DNA of 64,000 nucleotides from Pseudomonadota bacterium (GCA_023460395.1 JAEWQB010000024.1:62001-126000); one strand, 5' to 3'. Shown: positions 26,710 to 35,073, numbered from the stretch's first letter. The notes: generated by a model not told the origin, from the letters alone. Program-made: numbers and translations.

Positions 26710-27660
26710 TTATTTTATGAGGCCAAGCTGCTTAGCGGCGTCAAAGTATTCCTGTTCCGCAGCCTTCAGGTATGCGGGCACTTCTTCGTAAGGCACGTCA
26801 ACCATGGAGAAGCCAGCGGCAATCATCTGCTGACGATATTCGGGGTCATGGTTAAGTTTGCCCAACATATCGGAAACCTGCTTGCACACAGCGGGGGGCG
26901 TGTTTTTAGGCACAGCCAGACCGCGGTATGCGCCACCAACGTAATCGTAGCCCTGTTCCTTAAAGGTGGGAACATCGGGGAACAACGGATGACGTTCTTC
27001 AGTGGCAATACCCAACATGCGGACCTTGTCACCCTGTGCCACACCGACGGTGGTGTAGCCCCAGTGTGCGTTCACCTGCTTGCCCAAGCATGCCAAAGTG
27101 GCGTCGCCGGTGGACTTGAAGGGAATGTAGGTGGTCAGAATGCCAGCCTTGGAGTCGAAGATGGTTTTTGCCACATGGTTATTGGCATAGGAACCAGTTC
27201 CGGCAACAGTGATGCCGCCGGGCATTTTCTTAGCGGCTTCCACAAAATCGGCCAGCGTCTTGTACGGGCTGTCCGCGGGAACCACCAGAGCGTCGGGGGT
27301 GAAATGGAAGAAATAGACATTAATCATGTCTTCCAAAGTGAAACCGCTGCCGGTTTGCAGGGGCTTAAGCACGATATGGGGCAGGTTGGTCCCCATAATG
27401 GTATAACCGTCTGTGGGGTACTGGTTCAGCGAGCTCCAGCCCACAGCACCGCCCGCACCGGGCTTATACTGAACAACCATTTCGTGACCAAAAAGGCGAC
27501 GAAAATGCTTCTGTTGGATACGGGCCGCGATGTCAGATTCACCACCGGGGCCGAAGGGAACGATGTAGTTCACATTTTGATCGGGATATTCCGCCTGCGC
27601 AGCGCCTGCAAATCCCAAAACAAAGGCCAACAACACCAGAACATGCATGACTTTTTTCAT
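26710..27660 (-). CDS. Tripartite tricarboxylate transporter substrate-binding protein (TctC/Bug type)
   Basis: A 316-residue periplasmic binding protein. Residues 1-23 form a signal peptide (MKKVMHVLVLLAFVLGFAGA...). The Bug-family ligand loops are visible as VNYIVPFGPGGESDIAAR and VVQYKPGAGGAVGWSSL, with GTGSYANNHVAKTIF further on. The ATG at 27660 has GGAGTGAAGC upstream. It lies between suyB and tctA, flanked by two strong hairpins. In Chromohalobacter and Paracoccus the equivalent SlcH serves sulfolactate uptake. Confidence 0.93.
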   Translation of the reverse strand: MKKVMHVLVLLAFVLGFAGAAQAEYPDQNVNYIVPFGPGGESDIAARIQQKHFRRLFGHEMVVQYKPGAGGAVGWSSLNQYPTDGYTIMGTNLPHIVLKPLQTGSGFTLEDMINVYFFHFTPDALVVPADSPYKTLADFVEAAKKMPGGITVAGTGSYANNHVAKTIFDSKAGILTTYIPFKSTGDATLACLGKQVNAHWGYTTVGVAQGDKVRMLGIATEERHPLFPDVPTFKEQGYDYVGGAYRGLAVPKNTPPAVCKQVSDMLGKLNHDPEYRQQMIAAGFSMVDVPYEEVPAYLKAAEQEYFDAAKQLGLIK

Positions 27661-27682
27661 AGCTTCACTCCTTCGTATATAT

Positions 27683-27718
27683 TTTGAGGCTCTTTCTCTG
27701 CCTAGAAAGAGCCTCAAA
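27683..27718 (-). other. Intercistronic hairpin between suyB and tctC
   Basis: A perfect 15-bp stem (TTTGAGGCTCTTTCT / AGAAAGAGCCTCAAA) with a CTGCCT loop in the 96-base gap. It lacks a poly-U tail on the minus strand. Together with the hairpin at 26668-26703 it brackets the binding-protein cistron. Confidence 0.75.
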
Positions 27719-27756
27719 CAAACCACTGCCAATATGAGTAGTCGCGGGCTCTGCGC

Positions 27757-28920
27757 CTAGGCGCTACGATACAGCTTGGTCATGACGAACTCGCGATGGC
27801 CCAGCGCTTCGGTGCTGGTCATGCGGCCGTTCACGGTGTCAAGCATGAGGTCGAGCAGGTTTTCCCCTGCTTCGTCCATGTTGATTTCGCGACGCAGCAC
27901 ACCGGAAACGTCCAGGTCAATGTGTTCGCTCATGGTGCGCACGGTACGGGGGTTAGCCGAAATCTTAATCACAGGCACAAGGGGGTTGCCGATGATGTTG
28001 CCCTGACCCGTGGGGAAGAAGTGCACCACGGCGCCGCCAGCGGCAACCAAGGTAACCATTTCTGCTGCTGCGGAAGAAGAGTCCATGAACCACAGACCGG
28101 GACCAGCAGGAGTTTCTGCGGGTTCCAAACAACCGTCAACCACGCATTCCTTACCGATCTTCTGGATGTTGCCCAGAGCCTTTTCTTCAATCGTGGTCAG
28201 ACCACCAAGGATGTTGCCCTTGGTCGGCTGCGAGTCAGACAGGTCGTTGGTCTTGTTCGCAAGGATGAAGTCGTTGTAGTCGTTCCACATTTTCATGAAA
28301 GCTTCGCGCACTTCGGGAGTGCGGCAACGTCCGGCCACCAGATGTTCGCCACCGGTGATTTCGGAAGTTTCACCGAAGAACAGGGTGCAGCCTTCTTTGT
28401 ACAGTTTGTCAAAGGCGTTACCCACGGTGGGGTTAGCGGCAATACCGGAGGTGGTGTCAGATTCACCGCACTTGGTGGAAACCCACAGGTCTTTAATGGG
28501 GCATTCCACACGCTGCAGGGTGCTTGCCCACTGTACCAGTTCCTTGGCCTTGCGGGAAGCAGCAGCGATGGTAGCGATGTCGCCGTTCTGCTCAATGGAG
28601 AAACCAAACACCGGTTTGCCGGTTTTGGCAATACCATCGGTGATAACCTTGGTCCATTCGGGTTCAATGCCGATCACAACAACAGCAGCCACGTTGGGGT
28701 TGCTGCCAGCACCGATAAGGGTGCGGAAATGCAGCTCAAGGTCGGCACCAAACTGAAGGCGACCATAGTGGTGAGGAATGGCCATGGTTCCCTTGATGTT
28801 GTTGGCCACAGCTTCACATGCTGCGTTGGAAAGGTCGTCAAGGGGAAGGATAACCACATGGTTACGGACGCCTACGCGGCCATTCTCGCGCTTGTATCCC
28901 AGAAAAGTAGAAGCCTTCAT
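27757..28920 (-). CDS. suyB: (R)-sulfolactate sulfo-lyase, large (beta) subunit
   Basis: A 387-residue UxaA/altronate-dehydratase-type lyase subunit. SuyAB splits (R)-3-sulfolactate into pyruvate and sulfite with iron. Motifs that I recognise from SuyB rather than UxaA are GRVGVRNHVVILPLDDLSNA at the start, STKCGESDTTSG, SDSQPTKGNILGGLTTIEEK, and FPTGQGNIIGNP. The split from the SAF domain (a separate gene 2 bases upstream) and a TctABC-type transporter downstream match the sulfolactate loci slcHFG-suyAB. The ATG at 28920 has AAGGTGG at good spacing. Altronate or galactarate dehydratase is the alternative but is less likely. Confidence 0.82.
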   Translation of the reverse strand: MKASTFLGYKRENGRVGVRNHVVILPLDDLSNAACEAVANNIKGTMAIPHHYGRLQFGADLELHFRTLIGAGSNPNVAAVVVIGIEPEWTKVITDGIAKTGKPVFGFSIEQNGDIATIAAASRKAKELVQWASTLQRVECPIKDLWVSTKCGESDTTSGIAANPTVGNAFDKLYKEGCTLFFGETSEITGGEHLVAGRCRTPEVREAFMKMWNDYNDFILANKTNDLSDSQPTKGNILGGLTTIEEKALGNIQKIGKECVVDGCLEPAETPAGPGLWFMDSSSAAAEMVTLVAAGGAVVHFFPTGQGNIIGNPLVPVIKISANPRTVRTMSEHIDLDVSGVLRREINMDEAGENLLDLMLDTVNGRMTSTEALGHREFVMTKLYRSA

Positions 28921-28922
28921 GT

Positions 28923-29207
28923 TTACCACCTTTTCGTCTTTACATTGTGAACGTGGAGATGCTCGCCGCGCTTGATGGGCTTAACCACGCGACCGATGTC
29001 CGTGCCGTACTTGATAACGGTGTCGCCTTCTTTCAGATCGATGAGTGCGATCTTGTGCCCGATCGGAATGTCATTGAGCACTTCGAAAGTCAGGGTCTTG
29101 TCTTCCGCCATCACCCAGCCGTTCAGGGTTTGGCCGGCCTTTACGCCTTCCACCACGACGACCCCAACGGAGTCGCCCATTTCGTGAACCAAGAAGTGAG
29201 TAGTCAT
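28923..29207 (-). CDS. suyA: (R)-sulfolactate sulfo-lyase, small (alpha) subunit
   Basis: A 94-residue SAF-domain protein, close to the 8-kDa size reported for SuyA. Sequence blocks are FLVHEMGDSVGVVVVEGVKA, NDIPIGHKIALIDL and KYGTDIGRVV, ending in EHLHVHNVKTKRW, the histidine-rich end shared with altronate dehydratase N-termini. The ATG at 29207 follows GGAGGGAAC; an upstream in-frame ATG at 29264 falls in the promoter and is rejected. It is the first gene of the operon. Confidence 0.82.
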   Translation of the reverse strand: MTTHFLVHEMGDSVGVVVVEGVKAGQTLNGWVMAEDKTLTFEVLNDIPIGHKIALIDLKEGDTVIKYGTDIGRVVKPIKRGEHLHVHNVKTKRW

Positions 29208-29235
29208 GTTCCCTCCGAATGAATTTGTTGGGTCT

Positions 29236-29264
29236 TGTGTATTATGTCTTATATAAGATGTCAA
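29236..29264 (-). promoter_or_regulatory. suyA promoter with palindromic operator in the spacer
   Basis: On the minus strand a consensus TTGACA (29264-29259) is followed, after 17 bases, by TACACA (29241-29236). The 12-bp perfect palindrome TCTTATATAAGA occupies 29247-29258, directly against the -35 box. This is the expected site for the divergently encoded HutC-type GntR protein. Binding here would block the polymerase, fitting repression relieved by the sulfonate or a related effector. The rest of 29265-29498 is AT-rich and has no gene. Confidence 0.6.
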
Positions 29265-29498
29265 CGGGACCTTAAAATTTTTTTACGGCTACCATCAATA
29301 TAATCACATAGCCTCAAGGATTGTGTTCCAACAATACGCTGTTATTTTTGAATATATGAAAAATGGAGTGATACGCCGCACCTATTTTTGGAAAATATCC
29401 GTTCTGGAAAATGGACAGTCTTATAGCAGTATACTTTTTTTACGTTTCAGGATAAGAAACAAAAGATACTTCCATATTCCCAGGAGATACGAACTGTT

Positions 29499-30236
29499 AT
29501 GAAACTTCGATCAGCCCCCCTCTACAAGCTTGTTAAGGAATCTATTCTGACAAGGATTGCCGAGGGTGAGTGGGCGCCCGGCTCTTTCCTGCCCAGTGAA
29601 CCTGTTCTGGCGGAGGAGTACGACGTGAGCCATGGCACGTTGCGCCGCGCGCTGGACGAACTAACCCGCGAACGCCGCCTTGTCCGGTATCAGGGCAAGG
29701 GGACCGCCGTTGCCCTGCTGGATTCAGACCGGGCACTCTTTCAGTTTTTCCAAATTTTTCGTGAGAATGGCGACCGGGTACTGCCCACATCAAAAAATTT
29801 GAGTATAGAACTGGGCGCGGGACGCACAGATGGCGCCAATGCCGAAGAAGCCGCAGCCCTGCTGGTATCTCCGGGAGAACGCGTCATACGCATTGAGCGC
29901 GTCCGCCTTATTGATGGCGTGCCGGTCTTTAGCGAGTACATCACCCTTCCCGCAAGCCGCTTCCCGCAGTTTCAGGATGTGCCCCCCACCAAGATTCCCA
30001 ACACGTTGTATGACTTCTTTCAGACCACATACGGCGTGACCATTGCTCACGCAAAAGAATGCCTCACCGCCGTAGCCGCCAGCAAACAGGACGCCATACG
30101 CCTGCATGTGGAGCCGGGCACCCCCCTGCTGGCTATTTCGCGTATATCATATGATATCAAGAACTCGCCTGTCGAACTACGCAAGTCGAACATGATGACC
30201 AACGGGTTTTACTATTATTCCGAGTTCCAAGGGTAA
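29499..30236 (+). CDS. GntR/HutC-family regulator, likely of the suy operon
   Basis: A 245-residue regulator. The N-terminal winged helix-turn-helix is LYKLVKESILTRIAEGEW through PSEPVLAEEYDVSHGTLRRALDEL. The C-terminal UTRA effector domain spans about 90-240, with RVRLIDGVPVFSEYITLP and GTPLLAISRISYD. It is divergent from suyA across 291 bases. AGGAGA lies about 11 bases before the ATG at 29499, which is rather distant. Control of the suy-tct operon is inferred from position and from the palindrome in that promoter. Confidence 0.85.
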   Translation: MKLRSAPLYKLVKESILTRIAEGEWAPGSFLPSEPVLAEEYDVSHGTLRRALDELTRERRLVRYQGKGTAVALLDSDRALFQFFQIFRENGDRVLPTSKNLSIELGAGRTDGANAEEAAALLVSPGERVIRIERVRLIDGVPVFSEYITLPASRFPQFQDVPPTKIPNTLYDFFQTTYGVTIAHAKECLTAVAASKQDAIRLHVEPGTPLLAISRISYDIKNSPVELRKSNMMTNGFYYYSEFQG

Positions 30237-30276
30237 TTTCGGCTTACCTGACCCCCTCTGATCCCGATACAAAAAC

Positions 30277-30315
30277 GCAGAACAGGCGTTGGAGTTACTC
30301 CAACGCCTGTTCTGC
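30277..30315. terminator. Long bidirectional terminator hairpin, repeat-like core
   Basis: A perfect 18-bp stem with a 3-base loop lies between the converging GntR and nitroreductase genes. The minus-strand side is followed by GTTTTTG, so it best serves the nitroreductase gene. Its core AGGCGTTGGA...TCCAACGCCT recurs in the hairpin at 58705-58753. Confidence 0.85.
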
Positions 30316-30377
30316 TCTTCGCGGGCCGCTTCTGCTTGTTCCGCAACATGGGGGCGGCCCCGCCTGCCGCGAAATAT

Positions 30378-30974
30378 CTACACCTTCCACCCCACGGGCA
30401 TCACCAGCATAGGATGGTGGTTGGGCGGCAAATCCAGCATGTCCATCAATTCCTCTTCCCGGAACCCCCCTACGCAGGTGGTACCCAAGCCAAGCGCTTC
30501 CGCCTGAAGGTAGGCGTTTTGCGACATATGCCCGGCTTCAAAAAAGGCATAGGCCACGCCACGTTCGCCAAATTTTTGCTGGATACGTTCAAAGGAGGCG
30601 GTAATTACCAGCAGGGCTGGCGCGGCCTCCATCCAGTCCTGCTCAAGACACATCTCGGCAACCTCTGCCCGCAGATCGCCTTCCTGCACGGCTTCCAGTG
30701 AGTGACTCAGGGGCAGATACCGGAACACCCCCGGCTCCAGTCCCTCCACCTCGCCTGCCACCACGTACACCTCCATAGGAAAAAGGGCGGCGTGCGACGG
30801 CACGGTGCGGCGGTTCCACGGCCCTTCCTCGCTCACGCCATATACGGCCCAAAGCAATTGCCCCAGAGAATCGGGCGTCAGTGGCTCCTCGGCGAATTCA
30901 CGAATGGACCGGCGGTTGGCCAACGCTGTTTCCACAGAAAGGGGGCCTTCCGTCATCGGCTCAGGAAATTGCAT
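30378..30974 (-). CDS. SagB-type nitroreductase family protein
   Basis: A 198-residue FMN-binding nitroreductase-fold protein of the SagB/ThcOx subgroup. The family N-terminus is ANRRSIREFAEEPLTPDSLGQLLWAVYG, and the FMN-contact region is RRTVPSHAALFPMEVYVVAG. The C-terminus has NAYLQAEALGLGTTCVGGF. Stand-alone members of this type are common in anaerobes and have no assigned substrate. There is no lantibiotic or azole biosynthesis gene nearby. An Lrp-family regulator is 50 bases upstream on the same strand and may control it. Confidence 0.88.
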   Translation of the reverse strand: MQFPEPMTEGPLSVETALANRRSIREFAEEPLTPDSLGQLLWAVYGVSEEGPWNRRTVPSHAALFPMEVYVVAGEVEGLEPGVFRYLPLSHSLEAVQEGDLRAEVAEMCLEQDWMEAAPALLVITASFERIQQKFGERGVAYAFFEAGHMSQNAYLQAEALGLGTTCVGGFREEELMDMLDLPPNHHPMLVMPVGWKV

Positions 30975-31024
30975 ATATTCTTCCTTTATAGAAAGGGGGA
31001 TGGGTATATTTTTTCACCAGCGCG

Positions 31025-31522
31025 TTAGTCGCCATCGCCGGAAGGCAAAGACACCACAGAGGAAAGCAGCGCCCCGGAAATTTCCTTGGCGGTACGCAAA
31101 ATAATCAGGGTGCGCGTGGCATACACGGGTTCAATGTCATTTATCTGCATGAGAATACGTTCCAGCGAATCTGTGTCGCTACACCGGATTCTCACCAGAA
31201 AACATTCTTCCCCTGTCATATGATAGGCTTCTTCCACACCATCTATGGCGGCGATAGCCTGCCCCACTTCCGGCGCAAGCCGGTGCGGCGTAATTTTCAC
31301 ACTGACGAATGCTGAGAGGGGTAATCCCAACGCCGAAGGCTCCACCTGCACGGAGTAACCCCGGATGATACCGCGCTCTTCCATCTTGCGGATGCGTTCA
31401 AACACCGCCGAGGTGGTCATGCCCAGTTGACGGGCTATCTCCGCATTGGATATGCGGGCGTTTTCCTGAAGAATCGTCAAAATTCTCCGGTTTTTCTCGT
31501 CAATCTGAATTTTGTTTTTCAT
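31025..31522 (-). CDS. Lrp/AsnC-family transcriptional regulator
   Basis: A 165-residue regulator with an N-terminal helix-turn-helix (IDEKNRRILTILQENARISN...IARQLGMTTSAVFERIRKME) and a C-terminal RAM/AsnC ligand-binding domain containing GVEEAYHMTGEECFLVRIRC. The likely ligand is an amino acid. It is co-directional with the downstream nitroreductase gene, so self-regulation and control of that gene are plausible. No good Shine-Dalgarno is seen before the start. Confidence 0.9.
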   Translation of the reverse strand: MKNKIQIDEKNRRILTILQENARISNAEIARQLGMTTSAVFERIRKMEERGIIRGYSVQVEPSALGLPLSAFVSVKITPHRLAPEVGQAIAAIDGVEEAYHMTGEECFLVRIRCSDTDSLERILMQINDIEPVYATRTLIILRTAKEISGALLSSVVSLPSGDGD

Positions 31523-31632
31523 AATCAGGACAGATAGGCATAACCCGTAAAAAGGTCAAGAAGACCGGAAGTCCCGGTCGCGCCGCCCTTGCTTTTACTT
31601 GCTCTGGGGCCTTGATCGTGATAGCCGCAAGC

Positions 31633-32322
31633 ATGTTCGATTTTGATATTGCACTCAGCATGCGCAAGGTTTCCATTGCGCTTGTCCCCATGCTTCTGGG
31701 CATGGTCTGTCATGAGGTCGCCCATGGCTGGGCCGCGTATCGGCAGGGAGATCCCACGGCCAAAAATCTTGGTCGTCTCACCCTGAATCCCTTACCGCAC
31801 ATTGACCCCACAGGAACGCTGGTTTTCATCCTCACCGCGCTCACCAGCCCGTTCGTTATCGGCTGGGCAAAGCCTGTTCCGGTCAACCCCCGGTATTTCC
31901 GCGACCCGCGCAAAGGCATGATGCTTGTCTCCCTTGCCGGTCCGCTGACCAACTTCCTGCTGGCTATTCTTTTTGGCTTGGGATACCGGCTGGTTGCCGA
32001 AAGCATTGTCTCCGGCGGTGCCATATCAAGCGTGCCTAGTGTGCACAATGGCACGCAAGAATTTTTGCTTTCCATGTGCGGCATGGGGGTGTGGATAAAT
32101 CTTACCCTGTGCTGGTTTAATCTTATGCCTATTCCACCATTAGATGGCAGCAAAATCGCAGCCGGGCTTATGTCGCCGCAGATGGCACGCACCTATTTGC
32201 AGGTAGAGCGCTACGGTCTTGTCATTGTCATGCTGCTGCTTGCCTCCGGGCTGTTGGGTAAGGTGGTATGGCCCCTTGTGGATGGGTCTGCGCGACTTAT
32301 TTCTGCTCTCATCGGCATCTAG
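31633..32322 (+). CDS. Site-2 protease family (M50) membrane metalloprotease
   Basis: A 229-residue multi-pass membrane zinc protease related to SpoIVFB and Rhomboid-independent M50B enzymes. The metal site HEVAH is in the first helix (GMVCHEVAHGWAAYRQGDPT) and the third ligand motif is NLMPIPPLDGSKI near residue 170. A GTG seven codons upstream is an alternative start; neither has a clear ribosome-binding site, but MFDFDIAL resembles the usual N-terminus. It lies 42 bases before trpS, a pairing often seen in Desulfovibrio and other bacteria. Confidence 0.88.
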   Translation: MFDFDIALSMRKVSIALVPMLLGMVCHEVAHGWAAYRQGDPTAKNLGRLTLNPLPHIDPTGTLVFILTALTSPFVIGWAKPVPVNPRYFRDPRKGMMLVSLAGPLTNFLLAILFGLGYRLVAESIVSGGAISSVPSVHNGTQEFLLSMCGMGVWINLTLCWFNLMPIPPLDGSKIAAGLMSPQMARTYLQVERYGLVIVMLLLASGLLGKVVWPLVDGSARLISALIGI

Positions 32323-32364
32323 GCCCGCACTGGACCATGCCATTCATATTCTTCGGAGGAACCG

Positions 32365-33357
32365 ATGACTCAACAACGCACTGTATCCGGCATGCGGCCC
32401 ACCGGCCCGTTGCACCTGGGGCACTATTTTGGAGTGATCAAAAACTGGGTGGAACTGCAAAAAGAAATGGACTGTTTTTTCTTCGTAGCCGACTGGCACG
32501 CCCTGACCAGCGACTACGCAGACCCCGCCCGCGTTAAAAGCTTCGTCCCTGAGCTGGTAAAAGACTGGGTTGCCTCCGGCCTGAACCCCGAAGAGTGCGT
32601 CATCTTCCAGCAGTCTCTGGTAAAAGAGCACGCGGAGTTGAATCTTTTGCTCGGCATGGTCACGCCTTTGGGCTGGCTGGAACGCTGCCCCACATATAAA
32701 GAGCAACGCGAGCAGATCACAAACAAAGATCTGGGCAACTTCGGTTTCCTCGGCTACCCCGTCCTCATGGCTACTGATATCTTGATGTACCGCCCGCAGT
32801 GGGTGCCGGTAGGACAGGACCAGTTGCCTCATATTGAAATGACACGCGAAATCGCACGTCGCTTTAACTTCCTGTACTCCAACGAATTCTTCCCGGAACC
32901 ACAGGCCAAGCTTACGCCGGAAGCCAAACTGCCGGGGTTGGATGGCCGCAAGATGTCCAAAAGCTACAACAACTCCATCTATTTGCGCGAATCCATGGAA
33001 GAAATAACCCCCAAGGTCCGCGGCATGTTGACGGACCAGAACCGTCTGCGCAAGACGGATGCGGGCAACCCGGACATCTGTAACCTCTTCCCGTACCATG
33101 TCCTCATGACCGATGCGGAAACGCAGGCAGAAATCCGTTCCGGCTGTACCAGCGCTTCGCTGGGCTGTGTGGAATGCAAAAAACTGCTTCTTGCATCGTT
33201 GGAACGCTTTCTCGCGCCGATTCAGGAACGCCGCCACGCCCTTGAAGAAAAGCCGGACCTTGTACGCGACATTATTCAGTCGGGTTCGGACCGTGCGCGC
33301 GAACACGCCCGCAAGACCATGGAAGGCGTGCGCGAACTGATCCATTTCGATTTTTAG
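32365..33357 (+). CDS. trpS: Tryptophanyl-tRNA synthetase
   Basis: A 330-residue class I aminoacyl-tRNA synthetase charging tRNA-Trp. The HIGH-like motif is PTGPLHLGHYFG (10-21), the KMSKS motif is GRKMSKSYNN near 195-204, and VGQDQLPHIEMTREIARRFN is the tryptophan-pocket region. Length is normal for bacterial TrpS. CGGAGG lies just upstream of the ATG. Confidence 0.97.
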   Translation: MTQQRTVSGMRPTGPLHLGHYFGVIKNWVELQKEMDCFFFVADWHALTSDYADPARVKSFVPELVKDWVASGLNPEECVIFQQSLVKEHAELNLLLGMVTPLGWLERCPTYKEQREQITNKDLGNFGFLGYPVLMATDILMYRPQWVPVGQDQLPHIEMTREIARRFNFLYSNEFFPEPQAKLTPEAKLPGLDGRKMSKSYNNSIYLRESMEEITPKVRGMLTDQNRLRKTDAGNPDICNLFPYHVLMTDAETQAEIRSGCTSASLGCVECKKLLLASLERFLAPIQERRHALEEKPDLVRDIIQSGSDRAREHARKTMEGVRELIHFDF

Positions 33358-33460
33358 GCAACACGGTTCCGCCCGGCTGGAGACAGACATTCCAATCGGG
33401 CGGACCACGTAGTCCCGCGTCCTCACCATAGGCCGGACCATGGCAGCGGCCCGTATAATT

Positions 33461-33520
33461 CTGCCCCGGCCCAATTTGGCCTAATCTGACCCGATCTGGC
33501 CCCCCCCGGCCTATCCGGCC
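33461..33520 (+). repeat. Degenerate 10-base tandem repeat
   Basis: Six consecutive decamers (ccaatttggc, ctaatctgac, ccgatctggc, cccccccggc, ctatccggcc and relatives) keep a 10-base period. They sit in the 221-base gap after trpS, downstream of a TATAAT box at 33454-33459, and so would be in the leader of the next gene. Confidence 0.5.
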
Positions 33521-33578
33521 CCGCACGGGACCTCTCGCAGACCCCGCCGAGACCGGTGCAAACCTGAAAGGAGCACCT

Positions 33579-34403
33579 ATGGTCCCCCCTCTCGGCCCAC
33601 ACGAAATTAGCCCCGCCTCTGCCAGTGCCGCACCAGACGATGTCGCAGAAGAAACTCAGGCATTTCTGGATAGCCTGCCGGAAATTTCCGACGGCGAAAC
33701 CTTCCGGTTTGCCTGCCACCCCGGCGTGCCCTGCTTCAACGCCTGCTGCCGCGACCTTACCATGCCATTGGCCCCGTATGATGTGCTGCGGCTGCGGCAA
33801 GAACTGGGCATGGACAGCGAAGAATTCATCGCCACCCACACCGCCGTGGGGCAGTACCCCACTGGCTACCCTGTGCTGTATCTTAAAATGAGCGCCACGC
33901 CAGAACGTACCTGCTCCTTTCTCACCCCCGCAGGGTGCTCCGTATACCCTAGCCGCTCCGCTGCGTGCCGCACCTACCCGTTAGGCCGCGCCACACGCGA
34001 GGACGAGCAGGGCCAGCTTGTGGAACGCTATTTTTTGGTACACGAGCCGCACTGTCTGGGCTTTTCAGAGCGCAGAGAGTGGACGCTGTCCACGTGGTTG
34101 CACGATCAGGAATTGCCGGAGTACAATCGGTGGAATGACCGCTACATGCACCTCATGGCGCGGCAGCAGCGCACGGGGCACCCGCTTGCGCAAAAGCACG
34201 CCACGCTTTGCACCCTCGCCTTTTACCGGCTGGACCGCTTTGCGGGATTTTTGCAGAGCACAGGCGTGATGGAACGTCTGGTCATGGATGATGCGTGGAA
34301 GCAGCGCGTGCTGGATGACGAAGCAACGCGGCTGGAGTTCGCGTTCGACTGGATAGAGTTGGTTCTCTATGGTGAAAACCCCAAGCTGAAAATCAAATCC
34401 TGA
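33579..34403 (+). CDS. YkgJ family cysteine-cluster protein
   Basis: A 274-residue protein with the UPF0153/YkgJ cysteine cluster, seen as CHPGVPCFNACCRDLTMPLA (residues near 48-66) and CSFLTPAGCSVYPSRSAACRTYP further on, likely binding zinc or an Fe-S cluster. Function is unknown, and homologues are often labelled Fe-S oxidoreductase. AAAGGAGC precedes the ATG. It ends 10 bases before the heptose adenylyltransferase gene, so the two are probably co-transcribed. Confidence 0.85.
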   Translation: MVPPLGPHEISPASASAAPDDVAEETQAFLDSLPEISDGETFRFACHPGVPCFNACCRDLTMPLAPYDVLRLRQELGMDSEEFIATHTAVGQYPTGYPVLYLKMSATPERTCSFLTPAGCSVYPSRSAACRTYPLGRATREDEQGQLVERYFLVHEPHCLGFSERREWTLSTWLHDQELPEYNRWNDRYMHLMARQQRTGHPLAQKHATLCTLAFYRLDRFAGFLQSTGVMERLVMDDAWKQRVLDDEATRLEFAFDWIELVLYGENPKLKIKS

Positions 34404-34413
34404 CGGAGCCGCC

Positions 34414-34941
34414 ATGCCTGCCACACACCTGTCCGCCACCACTCCGGTTGTGCCCACGCACCCGGCTATTTTCCGGGCCGACCAGCGGGCGCAGCTACTT
34501 GCCGCGCTGGAGCCGCATCGCGGACGCCGCATTGTCTTCACTAACGGGTGCTACGACCTGCTCCACCCCGGACACGTAGACCTTCTGGCACGGGCACGCA
34601 TGCAAGGCGACCTGCTGGTTCTGGGGCTTAACAGCGACGCGTCTGTCCGCAGCCAGGGCAAAGGGGCGGACCGCCCCATAAACACCTTTGCCATACGGGC
34701 GTTTGTTCTGGCACATCTTGCCAGTGTGGACATGGTTGCCGAATTCACAGAGCCAACCCCCTACGAGCTCATCCGCGCCGTACAACCGCAGGTACTTATC
34801 AAAGGCGGCGATTGGTCCATAGACACCATTGTCGGTCGGGATATCGTGGAAGCCGCCGGCGGAGCTGTACTTAGCCTGCCGCTGCTCCCCGGATTTTCAA
34901 CCACGGCACTGCTCACCCACATCCGACGGACTACCCCGTAA
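34414..34941 (+). CDS. rfaE2: D-glycero-beta-D-manno-heptose 1-phosphate adenylyltransferase
   Basis: A 175-residue nucleotidyltransferase making ADP-heptose for the LPS core. The family motif FTNGCYDLLHPGHVDLLARA holds the HxGH-type nucleotide site. VLGLNSDASVRSQGKGADRP and VLIKGGDW follow. It corresponds to the C-terminal half of HldE, so the kinase half (RfaE1) must be encoded elsewhere. This supports a Gram-negative envelope with heptose-containing LPS. Confidence 0.93.
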   Translation: MPATHLSATTPVVPTHPAIFRADQRAQLLAALEPHRGRRIVFTNGCYDLLHPGHVDLLARARMQGDLLVLGLNSDASVRSQGKGADRPINTFAIRAFVLAHLASVDMVAEFTEPTPYELIRAVQPQVLIKGGDWSIDTIVGRDIVEAAGGAVLSLPLLPGFSTTALLTHIRRTTP

Positions 34942-35040
34942 TACTGCGAAATTCAGCGAAAAGCGTTCTTTTCGCAGCGGGAACCGCCACGGGCCTGCCG
35001 TGACTCCGAAGCACCGAAACGGCTTTCCCCAAACGAGCCG

Positions 35041-35073
35041 AAGCCCCTGCCGGACACACTCCGACAGGGGCTT
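35041..35073. terminator. Hairpin between convergent rfaE2 and M23 peptidase genes
   Basis: A 13-position stem (AAGCCCCTGCCGG / CCGACAGGGGCTT) with one mismatch and a 7-base loop. T runs are weak on both strands. Confidence 0.6.

Noticed and set aside
27757..29207. Altronate dehydratase (UxaA) split into two genes
   Set aside because: The motifs, the separate SAF subunit and the TctABC-type transporter fit SuyAB better, and no uronate genes are near. Kept only as an alternative.
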